DNA of 64,000 nt from Eriocheir sinensis (GCF_024679095.1 NC_066531.1:2085674-2149673); one strand, 5' to 3'; counted from the stretch's first letter, positions 26,133-32,745 are shown. Notes: generated by a model not told the origin, from the letters alone. Translations and numbers: made by a program.

Positions 26133-29100
26133 AGATACACACATTAATATAATTTCTTTAATTAGGAAAGCTTAGAACAACACACAGATTACATGCCAAT
26201 ATTTACCTGCTGTGTCCGAAACTTTATTGGGGATGAGATTCTGAGCCGAAAGCGGAACCCCTGTTCTTGTCCTGCCTGGCTTGTTGGTGTCCTGAGGCTG
26301 GTGTGTTGGGCATTCCTGTATGTACATTTGCCCACACTCCCCACACCCTGCAAGTGGAAAGACTCGTTCTAATCTAGGCATCACTGTTACTGAATTTATT
26401 TGACCATCTGAACTGCAGAATAACAAGGAAGATTGATCGGGTCAGACCGTGATGCTGAGGTACTTCAGGAGGATCTAAATGGCTTCTATGAGTGACCCAA
26501 AGGAAGAAAAGTAACATTAGGAAGTTTTGACGAGCCATGAAAACAATTCCAGAAAGAAGTTGGGAAGTTTCGTTTCAGTCGGCGCAACATCTGTGGTCAT
26601 ATGCCGGAGAGAGACAGAAGGGGAAGGAATTATAGGAGAAGGGAACAGTTGGAAAGTTTGGTTTAGTATGCAACATCTGTGGTCATATGCGGAGAGAGAC
26701 AGAAGGGAAGGAATTATAGGAGAAGGGAACAGTTGGAAAGTTTGGTTTAGTCGGTTAACATCTGTGGTCATATGCCGGAGAGAGACAGAAGGGAAGGAAT
26801 TATAGGAGAAGGAACAGTTGGAGAGTTTGGTTTCTAACATCTGTGGTCATATGCCGGAGAGAGACAGAAGGGAAGGAATTATAGGAGAAGGGAACAGTTG
26901 GAAAGTCTGGTTTAGTGGCAACATCTGTGGTCATATGCCGGAGAGAGACAGAAGGGAAGGAATTATAGGAGAAGGAACAGTTGGAGAGTTTGGTTTAGGG
27001 CGCAACATCTGTGGTCATATGCCGGAGAGAGACAGAAGGGAAGGAGTTATAGGAGAAGGAACAGCTGGAAAGTTTGGTTTAGTGGGTGCAACATCTGTGG
27101 TCATATGCCGGAGAGAGAAGGGAAGGAATTATAGGAGAAGGGAACAGTTGGAGAGTTTGGTTTAGGCAACATCTGTGGTCATATGCCGGAGAGAGACAGA
27201 AGGGAAGGAATTATAGGAGAAGGAACAGTTGGAGAGTTTGGTTTAGTCGCAACATCTGTGGTCATATGCCGGAGAGAGACAGAAGGGAAGGAATTATAGG
27301 AGAAGGAACAGTTGGAAAGTTTGGTTTAGTCGGCGCAACATCTGTGGTCATATGCCGGAGAGAGACAGAAGGGAAGGAATTATAGGAGAAGGAACAGTTG
27401 GAAAGTTTGGTTTAGTGGCGCAACATCTGTGGTCATATGCGGAGAGAGACAGAAGGGGAAGGAACTATAGGAGAAGGGAACAGACCCCAGGAGACGGGAC
27501 ACAACCCCCGATTAATACCTGGTACCCATTCACTGCTGGGTGGACAGGGGCGTAGGGTATCGGAAAAGCCGCCCAAATTTTTCCACTCCGCCGGGGAATC
27601 GAACCCAGGCTCCCTCGGTTGTGAGCGGAGCGTGCTAACCACTGCGACCAATTCCAGATGATACCACAATAAACTACTTTTTATAGATGAAGGAGTAGAG
27701 ACAAGCAAAGAGTACTGGGAGTAGATTTTGGCGAAGGAAAAAATGAGGTACTTACAAAAATCTGCTCTGACAAATTCCACTTCCATCTCCTTGTGGTCAT
27801 CAGAGTCGCTCGCTTTTTCCTTGAGGGCATACGCTCCTTCCACGGCACCAGCGGACGGGAGGGCAGCCTCTTCACTGCACACAATGCTCTACAAAAACCA
27901 CACACAACACATAGGTCAGTAATTTCAAACATGACAAAACCACAATTATCGAGAGTTACCCGCATACAAAAACATGTGTCGAACTTGTGCTGACCTGAGA
28001 TGATGGTGAGGCAAGGTGAGGGGTGATGTTGGGCCCTCCTTCAGCGTCAACGGACTTCTCTGTAATAATGGAAAGACATGGGTAAGACTGGTCCATAGGC
28101 AACAATGTACATCACACAACATGGGACATTTAAATATATATATGGAAAGGGTTAACTGTTCTCTCCCTTCTGTCCTGTGTCTAGTCTTGTATGATTCCTG
28201 TTCTCACTAGGAGTTGTGGGCATTTCAAAGAGTAGTTTTATGACCCTGGTGGTAGTGTGACCCTTCCTCTGTACCATGAACCTAAAGAAACACATATTTG
28301 ACAAGGCTTTCCTAGGAGTTGTGGGCATTTCAAAGAGTAGTTTCATGACCCTGGTGGTAGTGTGACCCTTCCTCTGTACCGTGAACCTAAAGAAACACAT
28401 ATTTGACAAGGCTTTCCTAGGAGTTGTGGGCATTTCAAAGAGTAGTTTTATGACCCTGGTGGTAGTGTGACCCTTCCTCTGTACCATGAACCTAAAGAAA
28501 CACATATTTGACAAGGCTTTCCTAGGAGTTGTGGGCATTTCAAAGAGTAGTTTCATGACCCTGGTGGTAGTGTGACCCTTCCTCTGTACCATGAACCTAA
28601 AGAAACACATATTTGACAAGGCTTTCATAGGCGTTGTGTGCATTTCCAAGGGTACTTTAATGACCCTGGGGGCAATGTTACCCTTCCTCTGTACCATGAA
28701 CCTAAAAACACATATTTGACAAGGCTTTCCTAGGAGTTGTGGGCATTTCAAAGAGTAGTTTTATGACCCTGGTGGTAGTGTGACCCTTCCTCTGTACCAT
28801 GAACCTAAAGAAACACATATTTGACAAGGCTTTCCTAGGAGTTGTGGGCATTTCAAAGAGTAGTTTTATGACCCTGGTGGTAGTGTGACCCTTCCTCTGT
28901 ACCATGAACCTGAAGAAACACTCATTAGAACCTGACTGACCCAATCTTTGACCTTTAGAAATAGCTGATATGAGAAGGGAGCGTCTCTTATAATGCTGGT
29001 CAATGTGTTTACCCGGGGCAATGGAGTTATGTACAGAGTGGGGGTGCGAGGTGACCATCATGAGAAGCGCCCCATCACTGCTGTCGTCACTGCCAACCAG

Positions 29101-32035
29101 GAGAGAAACCTGAAAGAAAGGTTGTTTTAAAAATCTACGTCAAGTTCGCTAACTATACAATGTGATTCATGAGTTATAGCTTTGTAATTTGAGACTATGT
29201 AATGCATGGAAATACAGGTAACTCTATTTACGCGTTTTTGAAATACCGCGTGGTCCAAAATCCAGATAAATGTTTAATTTACACATTTTTTTCACTTGTA
29301 CGCGATATTTTACGGAGTGTCCCCCAGATGTCTCACGCAACTGGACTCACACGGCCACACAGTTCTTCCCACGCGGCACTTGAACAACAATACAGTACCC
29401 ACGCTGCTCAACAACAACAACAACACCCTCGCTGCTGTGCCACCACGAGGGGAAGGGCAGCCAGAGGAGGAACCACGAGAGGGAGAGGAGTCAGAGTGAT
29501 ACGGTAGGCAATAGAGGTACAAAGCGACCTCTTGTTGGATTTACGCTGTTTTGGATTTACACGACCTCGTCAAGGACACAACACTCGTAAATTGAGTTAC
29601 CTGTATGTGAGACTGGTACAATTACTTACCTGATTAGGCTCGGAGGGCAGTAGATGCTGTGTGATTGTTTGCTGGTGTGATGTTCCAGGCAAAACAACAC
29701 AGGATTTCAGTTCTTTCCCAGGTTCTGATGGAGTCAAGATCTCACCGGGGTCATTGGCAGAACCCCCGGCCACTGTCTCTGGTTCAAGCATGGATTGATG
29801 ACATGTTAATGGTGACTGGTTGGCTCGTTTTTCCTCCTCCACGTGAGAAACTTCGTCCTTATCACAAGAATCGGAGCTCAGGATGCCACTCCCTGCCGAG
29901 CTCTCGTCGTGGAGCTCAAGAACATACGATGGGGTCAGCTCATCGAAATTTTGGTTCTCCGCGTCTGCTATAAAATTTCCGCTGTTTACAGAATCGTTTC
30001 CACCTTCCACAAGAGACACGAGAGGCTGACTGTCCGCTAGATCATTCGTTTCAGTTCCTGGTTCCATTTCGCTCTTCTTGAGGGCCTTGGATCTCGCACA
30101 TTCCGAGCCTGTGCTGCACTCGGGCAACCCAGATGTAATATCAAACAGAGGCAAACGACTGTCAAGGACCTCAACTGCATCTGGTATGTTGTGTGTGCCT
30201 GGGAGCGCGATGCCGTCCCTGTTCTGATGCATGGATGTGCCCGCCTGTCTGTCCACGGCTTGGGATTGACACGGCAAGGATGCTCTGCTTGGTCCTGGGC
30301 CGGCGAGAGGTTCACCGAGGTATGGTTGCTGGCACCCGGGAGAGACGAAACTGCTTTGAGACTCACGGTGTTCATTCCCGAGCCCTGAAAGCCTTGGATC
30401 GAGTGCACTGCCGGAAAAGTGCGTTAAGGAGAGTGAGAGATGTTCCATAAAGCGATTAGTATTTGTTCTCCCATTCACAAACATTCCTTGAGGATTTACA
30501 AGCAACGTCACATCCTGACTATCATCGCTGTGCTGTAAATCAACTTCCGACGTCGAAATTTCCTCCGCTTCATCAACCATCACTGGCAGCTCTATATGCC
30601 CTGGTCGCGTCAACTGGTCTTCATCCGTTTCATCACCAGAACTTTGCTCCTCTGAATTCACTATCTCCTGGCCACTGGTAGAGTCAACAGTAGAGTCGAG
30701 TATAGCCACCCCTGCCAGGCTCTGCGACACGGGGCTGCAGGGACCAGACACATCGTTACCCTGGAACTCTGCCGGCGTGGGGGGGACTGAATCAAGATGT
30801 CCAGTTGAGGAGGAAACTATACAATTGTCTGCAGGCGTTCTTGGCGAGCTCAGTGGGGTGACATGCCCTCTCATGGTACTGCTGGCCTCACAGACCCCCG
30901 ACGCAGGACCACTGAGCGCCTCCGCCTCCCCGTCGCTCATCTGGACCATACGAGCCCTCACCCCAGAGCTGAGAGTGGAGCAAAGCCGCGGTAAGCTCTC
31001 CGGAGAATCATGGCCTCCTTCCTCGTCACTAATGGAGGAGTCCGATTCATTGTCCCGAGGATGTATTTTATTGCTCGAGGGAAGGATATCAAGGTTGCTC
31101 GTGCTAGGCTGCGGTACGCTAATTGAGTTGCTGGATCCGCCGTGATGGGATTGACTCTGTGTGCAGGTGGAGGTGGGCTGGAGAATACCTTGAACTCCGC
31201 TAGGACCAGGTAAAGCACTGGTCATGAAGACTGAAGGGGCATTTGACCTGGCTGCCTGTAAACCACTAGACCCAGGCTGAGAGGCTTCACTAACGACGGT
31301 ATTTCTTAGTAACAATCTTTTCTGCTTAGACCAAACGCTTACACTCACATTCCGAGGTGCGTTTTCCTCGCGAGCGTCACTGGCTATCAAAGTGTGAGCC
31401 GCCCAGTGAGGTCTTGGGCGCGGTAAGGGCGGGTGCGTTGAAAAGAGACTGTTTGACGCCGCAAAACTCCTCGGCTTGCTGCCTGAGATCTGCCCCACGG
31501 AGGAACACGGCGCTGGTAACCTGTGGGGCTCAGGGTGGACCAGGTTCTCTGCGGCACCCGACATACTGCTGCTAACACTGCTGGGTATGATCGGCAAGGA
31601 GCTACCGTGCGAGAGGTCTTCCGTGGGGGAATCAGGGGGCTCAATCCCAGCCATTGGAGAGTTGTAAGGAGGAGGCGGAGAGTAGCGTGCAGCTGAGGAG
31701 AGGTTGGGGTCCAGGGGGCTAACGCGATGTTGACACTCGCCACTTGAAGACGGCTGGGGGGAGAGCTCGCCTCCAAAGTCCCCTGCGAGCTGAAGGTAGT
31801 CCTCCTGTCAACGCAAAGGAGATACATAACATGAGGGATTGGAGGAAAGCAACACCTCAGAACAAGCAGCCATTACAATGAATCAATACTGTTTTTCAGA
31901 TGATATTAAATCCCTCACCTGGTGCTGCGGATCCCATAGCTGAGCGGCATCCACTTCATCATCTGAGTCCTGGGGTCCTCCCTGCTGGACGCTATCAGAG
32001 GGCCCATCGCTTCTCTGAGGGATGTGGTCTCCCAT
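1937..32035 (-). CDS. PRDM10: PRDM10-like PR-domain zinc finger protein, 22 coding exons (gene-level entry)
   Basis: Spliced coding exons run from the ATG at 32035 down to a TAA at 1937-1939. All junctions are GT-AG and all phases agree, giving a predicted 1824 residues. Seen in order: acidic serine-rich disordered N-terminus (1-818), zinc-knuckle-like WCGEC...CPTH (about 863-880), PR/SET domain (about 930-1060) with the patch [12 protein letters not shown] and [10 protein letters not shown], a first C2H2 finger (about 1090-1112), a basic linker, then eleven further C2H2 fingers to about residue 1550, and a C-terminal tail containing DLLTQAMGE. Finger order, the spacer after KRKDKMREH and the tail motif match vertebrate PRDM10, known as a sequence-specific nuclear transcription regulator. 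Vertebrate PRDM10 is about 1150 residues, so the N-terminus is strongly extended here. Introns are packed with transposons. Identification is secure; a few exon edges or an unseen exon remain possible. Confidence 0.93.
2906..3830 (-). repeat. ~91-bp tandem array duplicating the exon 22 acceptor
   Basis: About ten units, each containing on the minus strand the pyrimidine tract and AG of the PRDM10 exon 22 acceptor (gactctgttatattgttccag). The first unit is the real one. Some units read ttttgtttcag, an even better acceptor. None includes exon sequence. Confidence 0.88.
3885..4130 (+). mobile_element. SINE-B copy (tRNA-derived)
   Basis: The tRNA-like head has A-box GAGTGGTAGTGTGC and B-box GGGTTTGAATCC, then a body including TGGGATTTTTCAGTCACCGC and ATGGCGCCACTATAAACACT. 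A class II (Leu/Ser-like) tRNA ancestor is suggested by the long variable region. Confidence 0.8.
4204..4392 (-). CDS. PRDM10: PRDM10 coding exon 21, finger 10 and start of finger 11
   Basis: Encodes residues 1440-1502: [20 protein letters not shown] with HL..RH is finger 10, [10 protein letters not shown] is the conserved spacer, and YYCQYCDK opens finger 11. The match to the vertebrate segment ([19 protein letters not shown]) is what makes the orthology firm. Acceptor ctccaccag, donor AAG|gtatgt, phase 0. Confidence 0.96.
4435..5237 (-). mobile_element. SINE-A copy with seven 88-bp tail units
   Basis: The minus-strand head at 5157-5237 has A-box TGGTGCAGTGGTTAGC and B-box GGTTCGATTCCCGG, as in RNA polymerase III promoters of tRNA genes. 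It is followed by a ~100-bp body and then an 88-bp unit (core cggcatatgaccacagatg) repeated seven times. The B-box and head are intact. Confidence 0.88.
5298..5451 (-). CDS. PRDM10: PRDM10 coding exon 20, finger 9
   Basis: Encodes about residues 1388-1439. [20 protein letters not shown] followed by KMREH is nearly identical to the corresponding vertebrate PRDM10 finger (HSDRKDFLC...FKRKDKLREH), then comes a Lys/Ala linker. Acceptor atttgcag, donor AAG|gtacgg, phase 0 out. Confidence 0.95.
5494..5964. mobile_element. Foldback element with 35-bp internal repeats
   Basis: The left end CAACCCAGTAGCA and right end GCTGATACTGGGTTAA enclose inverted arms around about five 35-bp units. Same family as 764-1176. 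Confidence 0.72.
6140..6238 (+). mobile_element. Reverse transcriptase fragment at array edge
   Basis: Conceptual translation gives [14 protein letters not shown], a conserved segment of CR1/Jockey-type non-LTR reverse transcriptases just before the thumb. It then shifts frame at the start of the 99-bp array. Non-functional. Confidence 0.7.
6240..8825 (+). repeat. 99-bp minisatellite, about 26 units, derived from reverse transcriptase
   Basis: Each unit translates to [20 protein letters not shown] with [13 protein letters not shown]. This corresponds to the segment following HLGR in non-LTR reverse transcriptases (…[12 protein letters not shown]). Because 99 is divisible by 3, both strands stay open for nearly 2.7 kb, but the units are almost identical. 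Variants include Ala to Pro, Ser to Tyr, Val to Phe and a silent GCA/GCT change. I treat it as a satellite, not a gene. Confidence 0.9.
8973..9097 (-). CDS. PRDM10: PRDM10 coding exon 19, fingers 7-8
   Basis: Encodes about residues 1347-1388: [16 protein letters not shown] completes finger 7 and [19 protein letters not shown] is most of finger 8. Acceptor tttctgcag, donor CAG|gtaagg, phase 2 out. It lies just beyond the 99-bp minisatellite. Confidence 0.88.
9345..9480 (+). mobile_element. SINE-B 3' fragment
   Basis: Contains ACCACCCATCAACCCGGACT through ATGGCGCCACTATAAACACT without the tRNA-like head. 5'-truncated. Confidence 0.75.
9486..9552. repeat. (GA)n microsatellite
   Basis: Runs of GA with occasional GC/CA interruptions, directly after the SINE-B fragment. 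Confidence 0.9.
9600..9815. repeat. ~30-bp tandem repeats of a foldback terminus
   Basis: About seven copies of gatgctaccgggttcagaaacat, which is the end of the foldback element (GCTACCGGGTTAAGAAACAT). A terminus amplified on its own. Confidence 0.75.
9893..10014 (-). CDS. PRDM10: PRDM10 coding exon 18, finger 6 and start of finger 7
   Basis: Encodes about residues 1306-1346: [19 protein letters not shown]...TH is finger 6 and YNCPTCNK opens finger 7. Acceptor ttccccag, donor AAG|gtgaga, phase 0 out. Confidence 0.9.
10085..10860. repeat. ~121-bp tandem array, six units
   Basis: Units run from TAGTCTGATTTTGGTTTTAT to AGATCTCCCAGACTATCCAT. The unit ends form an inverted pair (AGTCTG/CAGACT). 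Located in the intron upstream of PRDM10 exon 18. Origin unknown; a similar sentence (atgtggattttctgggaag) occurs at 6080. Confidence 0.85.
11070..11463 (+). mobile_element. MITE with CAGGTAASTC termini
   Basis: Starts CAGGTAAGTCTATTTACGCG and ends CGTGAATCCAGAGTTACCTG, imperfect terminal inverted repeats of about 20 bp. It is about 390 bp, non-coding, with an internal (CAA)n. Six loci in the window share the sequence; the cleanest (29216) is flanked by TA on both sides. Tc1/mariner-pogo type. Confidence 0.8.
11700..11905 (-). mobile_element. Non-LTR retrotransposon 3' UTR fragment
   Basis: Matches in reverse the 3' tail of the element at 19055-20030 (cctttttttgtgcccttgagctgtctcctttg region) and then diverges. 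Truncated. Confidence 0.65.
11925..12528 (-). mobile_element. SINE-A copy with about five 88-bp tail units
   Basis: The head at 12440-12528 has the B-box GGTTCGATTCCCGG and A-box TGGTGCAGTGGTTAGC on the minus strand, with 88-bp tail units on the low-coordinate side. Confidence 0.87.
12678..12816 (-). CDS. PRDM10: PRDM10 coding exon 17, fingers 4-5
   Basis: Encodes about residues 1260-1306: [15 protein letters not shown] completes finger 4, and [19 protein letters not shown] with a following FH is a full finger 5. Acceptor tttttccag, donor gttagt, phase 1 out. Confidence 0.9.
12893..13195 (+). repeat. GGCATTTCC-family array, three units
   Basis: About 105-bp units with core GGGCATTTCCAGGGGTAG and TTTGACAAGGCTTTCGTAGG. 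Followed by a (CA)n tract. Confidence 0.85.
13190..13271. repeat. (CA)n microsatellite
   Basis: About 38 CA dinucleotides with one interruption, grown from the end of the adjacent array. Confidence 0.95.
13384..13482 (-). CDS. PRDM10: PRDM10 coding exon 16, end of finger 3 and start of finger 4
   Basis: Encodes residues 1227-1259: [15 protein letters not shown] completes finger 3, then [11 protein letters not shown] opens finger 4. Acceptor ccttgcag, donor AAG|gttagt, phase 0. Confidence 0.87.
13588..14155 (+). repeat. GGCATTTCC-family array, about five units
   Basis: Same family as 12893-13195. The last unit carries the full flank AAAGAAACACTCAT...CTGACCTTTAGAAATA that marks the family's 3' boundary. 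Confidence 0.85.
14305..14480 (+). repeat. Dispersed repeat with GATGGCTGTTATCG end
   Basis: Resembles 51795-51990 in inverted arrangement (ATCGATAACAGCCATTGGTG) and a short piece at 37725-37780. Probably a degraded interspersed element; class unknown. Confidence 0.4.
14553..14654 (-). CDS. PRDM10: PRDM10 coding exon 15, end of finger 2 and start of finger 3
   Basis: Encodes residues 1193-1226: LLKIHLRSH completes finger 2, an acidic linker follows, then KTCPLCFK opens finger 3. Acceptor tatttcag, donor AAG|gtacag, phase 0. Confidence 0.87.
14705..16138 (-). mobile_element. SINE-A copy with about fourteen 88-bp tail units
   Basis: The longest SINE-A tail in the window. Head at 16055-16138 with B-box and A-box on the minus strand. 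Tail units show small indels and frequent 2-6 bp losses at the gtcggcgcaa junction. Confidence 0.88.
16281..16356 (-). CDS. PRDM10: PRDM10 coding exon 14, first half of zinc finger 2
   Basis: Encodes about residues 1167-1192, ending [14 protein letters not shown] with the Cys pair of a C2H2 finger. The His pair is supplied by the next exon. Acceptor cttccag, donor GAA|gtgagt. Phase 2 in, 0 out. Confidence 0.85.
16543..16582. repeat. (GT)n microsatellite
   Basis: Uninterrupted GT run followed by TCTGTCTG. Confidence 0.9.
16744..16796 (-). CDS. PRDM10: PRDM10 coding exon 13 (53 nt)
   Basis: Small exon for residues 1150-1167 ([17 protein letters not shown]). It was found because the next zinc-finger exon requires a phase-2 donor. 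This interval has a perfect gattttcag acceptor and an AGG|gtaaga donor with exactly the needed phase. No homology by itself. Confidence 0.7.
16888..17757 (-). mobile_element. SINE-A copy with about eight 88-bp tail units
   Basis: Head at 17670-17757 (TGGCGCAGTGGTTAGCGC on the minus strand is the best tRNA-like A-box of the set). Tail on the low-coordinate side. Confidence 0.88.
17782..17889 (-). CDS. PRDM10: PRDM10 coding exon 12, basic linker
   Basis: Encodes residues 1114-1149, Lys/Arg-rich ([16 protein letters not shown]), matching in position the RGRGRGKRR basic region after finger 1 of vertebrate PRDM10. Likely nuclear localisation. Acceptor ctcccag, donor AAG|gtgaga, phase 0. Confidence 0.8.
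17995..18925 (+). repeat. Second 99-bp reverse-transcriptase-derived minisatellite
   Basis: The upstream remnant translates as [18 protein letters not shown] and EEKCSHAF, the same reverse transcriptase region as at 6140. About 8.3 units of the same 99-bp repeat follow, with essentially the same consensus. Both strands open. Confidence 0.88.
19055..20030 (+). mobile_element. Non-LTR retrotransposon 3' end with internal 56-bp array
   Basis: Translation gives [20 protein letters not shown], then [20 protein letters not shown], and after the array [20 protein letters not shown] to SSRN*. This is the C-terminus of a reverse transcriptase ORF (HAGKLWN motif). Between them a 56-bp unit ([20 protein letters not shown]) is repeated about nine times; 56 is not a multiple of 3, so each copy shifts frame. 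It ends in a 3' UTR and poly(A)-like tract. Confidence 0.87.
20129..20226 (-). CDS. PRDM10: PRDM10 coding exon 11, zinc finger 1
   Basis: Encodes about residues 1081-1113 with the finger [20 protein letters not shown], the clear counterpart of the PRDM10 finger that directly follows the PR domain (NWPCYEC). C-x2-C-x12-H-x3-H is complete. Acceptor tatttcag, donor GAA|gtgagt, phase 0 out. Confidence 0.93.
20352..20936. mobile_element. Foldback element with about nine 35-bp units
   Basis: Inverted arms 20353-20480 and 20803-20936 flank the units. The right end is GCTACTGGGTTAA. The left terminus is slightly truncated. Confidence 0.73.
21211..21278 (-). CDS. PRDM10: PRDM10 coding exon 10, end of PR domain
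   Basis: A 68-nt exon for about residues 1058-1081 ([18 protein letters not shown]), corresponding to the post-PR YAASYAEF region of vertebrate PRDM10. Acceptor ttgcccag, donor CAG|gtaagc. Confidence 0.85.
21381..21891 (+). mobile_element. MITE (CAGGTAACTC family) with internal triplication
   Basis: Starts CAGGTAACTCGATTTACGC and ends CCAGAGTTACCTG. An internal ~62-bp piece (taaataccgcatggtccaaa) is present in three or four tandem copies near the left end. Confidence 0.8.
21919..22054 (-). CDS. PRDM10: PRDM10 coding exon 9, PR-domain C-terminal half
   Basis: Encodes about residues 1013-1058, opening [18 protein letters not shown]. This is the diagnostic NWM-x-FVR segment of PR domains, followed by [10 protein letters not shown], the equivalent of the EPKQELKVWY end. 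Acceptor tcaacag, donor GG|gtagga, phase 2 out. Confidence 0.93.
22150..23071 (-). repeat. ~151-bp tandem array duplicating PRDM10 exon 8 3' part and donor
   Basis: Six copies, with donors near 22167, 22316, 22467, 22618, 22769 and 22920, of the last ~85 nt of exon 8 ([20 protein letters not shown]) plus the GAAG|gtatgag donor and ~65 nt of intron. They are placed directly downstream of the real exon. Confidence 0.93.
23072..23233 (-). CDS. PRDM10: PRDM10 coding exon 8, PR-domain core
   Basis: Encodes about residues 959-1013. The stretch [19 protein letters not shown] is the most recognisable PR/SET motif of the family. Acceptor ccccaaag, donor GAAG|gtatga. The last ~85 nt plus the donor are tandemly copied six times immediately downstream (see the repeat at 22150-23071), a striking oddity of this exon. 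Confidence 0.93.
23570..24137. repeat. ~120-bp tandem array, five units
   Basis: Units contain GACTAAGTTAATTGATTACA and CCAGTGAGTACCAGGAATAG. Origin unknown; in the intron upstream of PRDM10 exon 8. Confidence 0.85.
24340..25383 (-). mobile_element. SINE-A copy with about ten 88-bp tail units
   Basis: Head at 25305-25383 with B-box GGTTCGATTCCCAGG on the minus strand. Some distal tail units carry small deletions. Confidence 0.88.
25414..25560 (-). CDS. PRDM10: PRDM10 coding exon 7, start of PR domain
   Basis: Encodes about residues 910-959, including a second Cys-containing segment ([13 protein letters not shown]) and then the conserved lead-in [17 protein letters not shown]. The latter corresponds to the PRDM10 segment before the first PR-domain strands. 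The second CxxxxxxxxCP segment may be a duplicated half-knuckle. Acceptor ttttccag, donor GAAG|gtacat, phase 1 in and out. Confidence 0.85.
25664..26059. mobile_element. Foldback element, left arm lost
   Basis: Seven 35-bp units followed by the right arm ending GCTACCGGGTTAA. The left inverted arm is missing. Confidence 0.68.
26082..26135. repeat. (GA)n microsatellite
   Basis: Uninterrupted AG run with two GGGAGA steps at the end. Confidence 0.92.
26207..26347 (-). CDS. PRDM10: PRDM10 coding exon 6, zinc-knuckle-like motif
   Basis: Encodes about residues 863-910, opening [17 protein letters not shown]. This is the C-x2-C...C-x2-H type knuckle that precedes the PR domain in PRDM10 (WCEEC...CPKH in the human protein). 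Acceptor acttgcag, donor CAG|gtaaat. The downstream half ([14 protein letters not shown]) is not conserved with vertebrate sequence as far as I can tell. Confidence 0.85.
26555..27648 (-). mobile_element. SINE-A copy with about eleven degenerate 88-bp tail units
   Basis: The head at 27575-27648 ends within the A-box (actgcgacca), so the 5' end is damaged. Tail units are the most deleted of the set (gcaacatctg preceded by variable gaps). Confidence 0.82.
27756..27888 (-). CDS. PRDM10: PRDM10 coding exon 5
   Basis: Encodes about residues 819-863 ([14 protein letters not shown]...EFVRADF), acidic and serine-containing. Acceptor ttttgtag, donor gtaagt, phase 1 out. It leads directly into the zinc-knuckle exon, where the split codon gives the Trp of WCGEC. 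Confidence 0.75.
27995..28059 (-). CDS. PRDM10: PRDM10 coding exon 4
   Basis: This 65-nt exon encodes about residues 797-818 ([15 protein letters not shown]...), with an attacag acceptor and a CAG|gtcagc donor. It restores phase 0. Short and without a domain; accepted because both splice sites and phase fit. Confidence 0.65.
28205..28965 (+). repeat. GGCATTTCC-family array, about seven units
   Basis: About 114-bp units with core GGGCATTTCAAAGAGTAG, a diverged subfamily of the repeat at 12893. Ends with the family 3' flank CTGACCTTTAGAA-like text (tttgacctttagaaata). Confidence 0.85.
29013..29109 (-). CDS. PRDM10: PRDM10 coding exon 3
   Basis: Encodes about residues 765-797 ([13 protein letters not shown]...) between a ctttcag acceptor and a GG|gtaaac donor. 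Phase 0 in, phase 1 out. Still within the disordered N-terminus. Supported by phase continuity rather than homology. Confidence 0.7.
29216..29606 (+). mobile_element. MITE (CAGGTAACTC family), flanked by TA
   Basis: CAGGTAACTCTATTTACGCG at the left, AATTGAGTTACCTG at the right. The bases just outside are TA on each side, the expected target duplication of Tc1/mariner-pogo elements. It sits only 24 bp from PRDM10 exon 2's donor. Confidence 0.85.
29630..31804 (-). CDS. PRDM10: PRDM10 coding exon 2, giant disordered exon
   Basis: This single uninterrupted 2175-nt exon encodes residues 40-764, bounded by a ttgacag acceptor and a CAG|gtaagt donor. The protein is rich in Ser, Pro, Asp, Glu and Gly with no recognisable fold or zinc finger. 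It has repeated acidic/serine clusters such as SDSSISDEE and SGDETDEDQ, typical of disordered activation or interaction regions. It is by far the largest exon in the window and contains none of the interspersed repeats. Its length has no counterpart in vertebrate PRDM10, whose N-terminus is roughly 180 residues and also acidic. Confidence 0.88.
31919..32035 (-). CDS. PRDM10: PRDM10 coding exon 1 (start codon)
   Basis: Encodes residues 1-39, beginning [10 protein letters not shown] and ending DPQHQ at a CAG|gtgagg donor. The exon itself extends to 32055, where a pyrimidine-tract acceptor (tgtacag) precedes 20 nt of 5' UTR, so at least one upstream non-coding exon exists. The start is the first ATG after that acceptor and it opens the long frame. 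Phase 0. Confidence 0.85.
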
Positions 32036-32139
32036 CCTGCGTTGCTATTTCTTTCCTGTACACAGAGAAAAGACTAATATATTATCCACATCAAAAGAGT
32101 CCGAACTTTCAGAACCAAACAGAATATATATGTGGAAAG

Positions 32140-32375
32140 AAAATGAGTACACAGAAGCAAATGGAGGAGAGTAAGATGACCATGAGGGTATATGTGAGTG
32201 AGATAGAGGGAGGGAATGCTAGAGGATGACCCACAGTGAAATGGAGGGACAGGGTGCAGGAGTACGTTAGGGAGAGGGGGAAAGATCCTTGAGAAACTGA
32301 GCAGGCAAGGAGGGAGTGTCTGGATAGGGAGAGATGGAAGCTCGTCTGCCGTGGTGTTGATGAAATGATGATGAG
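32140..32375 (+). mobile_element. Degraded non-LTR reverse transcriptase C-terminal fragment
   Basis: Conceptual translation reads EIEGGNARG, then a stop, PTVKWRDRVQEYVRERGKDP, a stop, and QARRECLDRERWKLVCRG. This is the recognisable C-terminal text of an arthropod non-LTR retrotransposon ORF2. Two in-frame stops mark it as dead. Confidence 0.7.
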
Positions 32376-32475
32376 AGGTTCAGGAAGCTGCGGGCTGGCA
32401 ATCAATTTCCACCGTGATTTATAACAAAGCCACACTCTCTCGCTGGATATCACAAAATGTTATAGACAGCACTAT

Positions 32476-32745
32476 GGGTAGGCGGTGGCTGAGTGGTAGC
32501 GTGCTGGGCCCACATTCACCGCGTGACGGACGACGTGGGTGGGTTCGAATCCCCACGCTACCACCTGGGATTTTTCAGTCACCGCCGAGTGGCTTAAAAC
32601 TACCCACATGCTGTCCTGAAGACCACCCATCAACCCGGACTCTAGCGGAAACCGTCCAAGTGAATCAAGGAGGAGTTCCGGGGGGCAGCATGAGCCAGGA
32701 GAAGATGGCGCCACTATAAACACTTGCGACATGACGGACAGGAGC
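32476..32745 (+). mobile_element. SINE-B copy, full head
   Basis: GGCGGTGGCTGAGTGGTAGC head with B-box GGGTTCGAATCCCC, body to AAACACTTGCGACATGACGG. The best preserved copy of this family here. Confidence 0.85.

Noticed and set aside
32476..32565. tRNA-Leu/Ser gene
   Set aside because: The head is followed by the conserved SINE-B body found at other loci, so it is a SINE rather than a tRNA gene.
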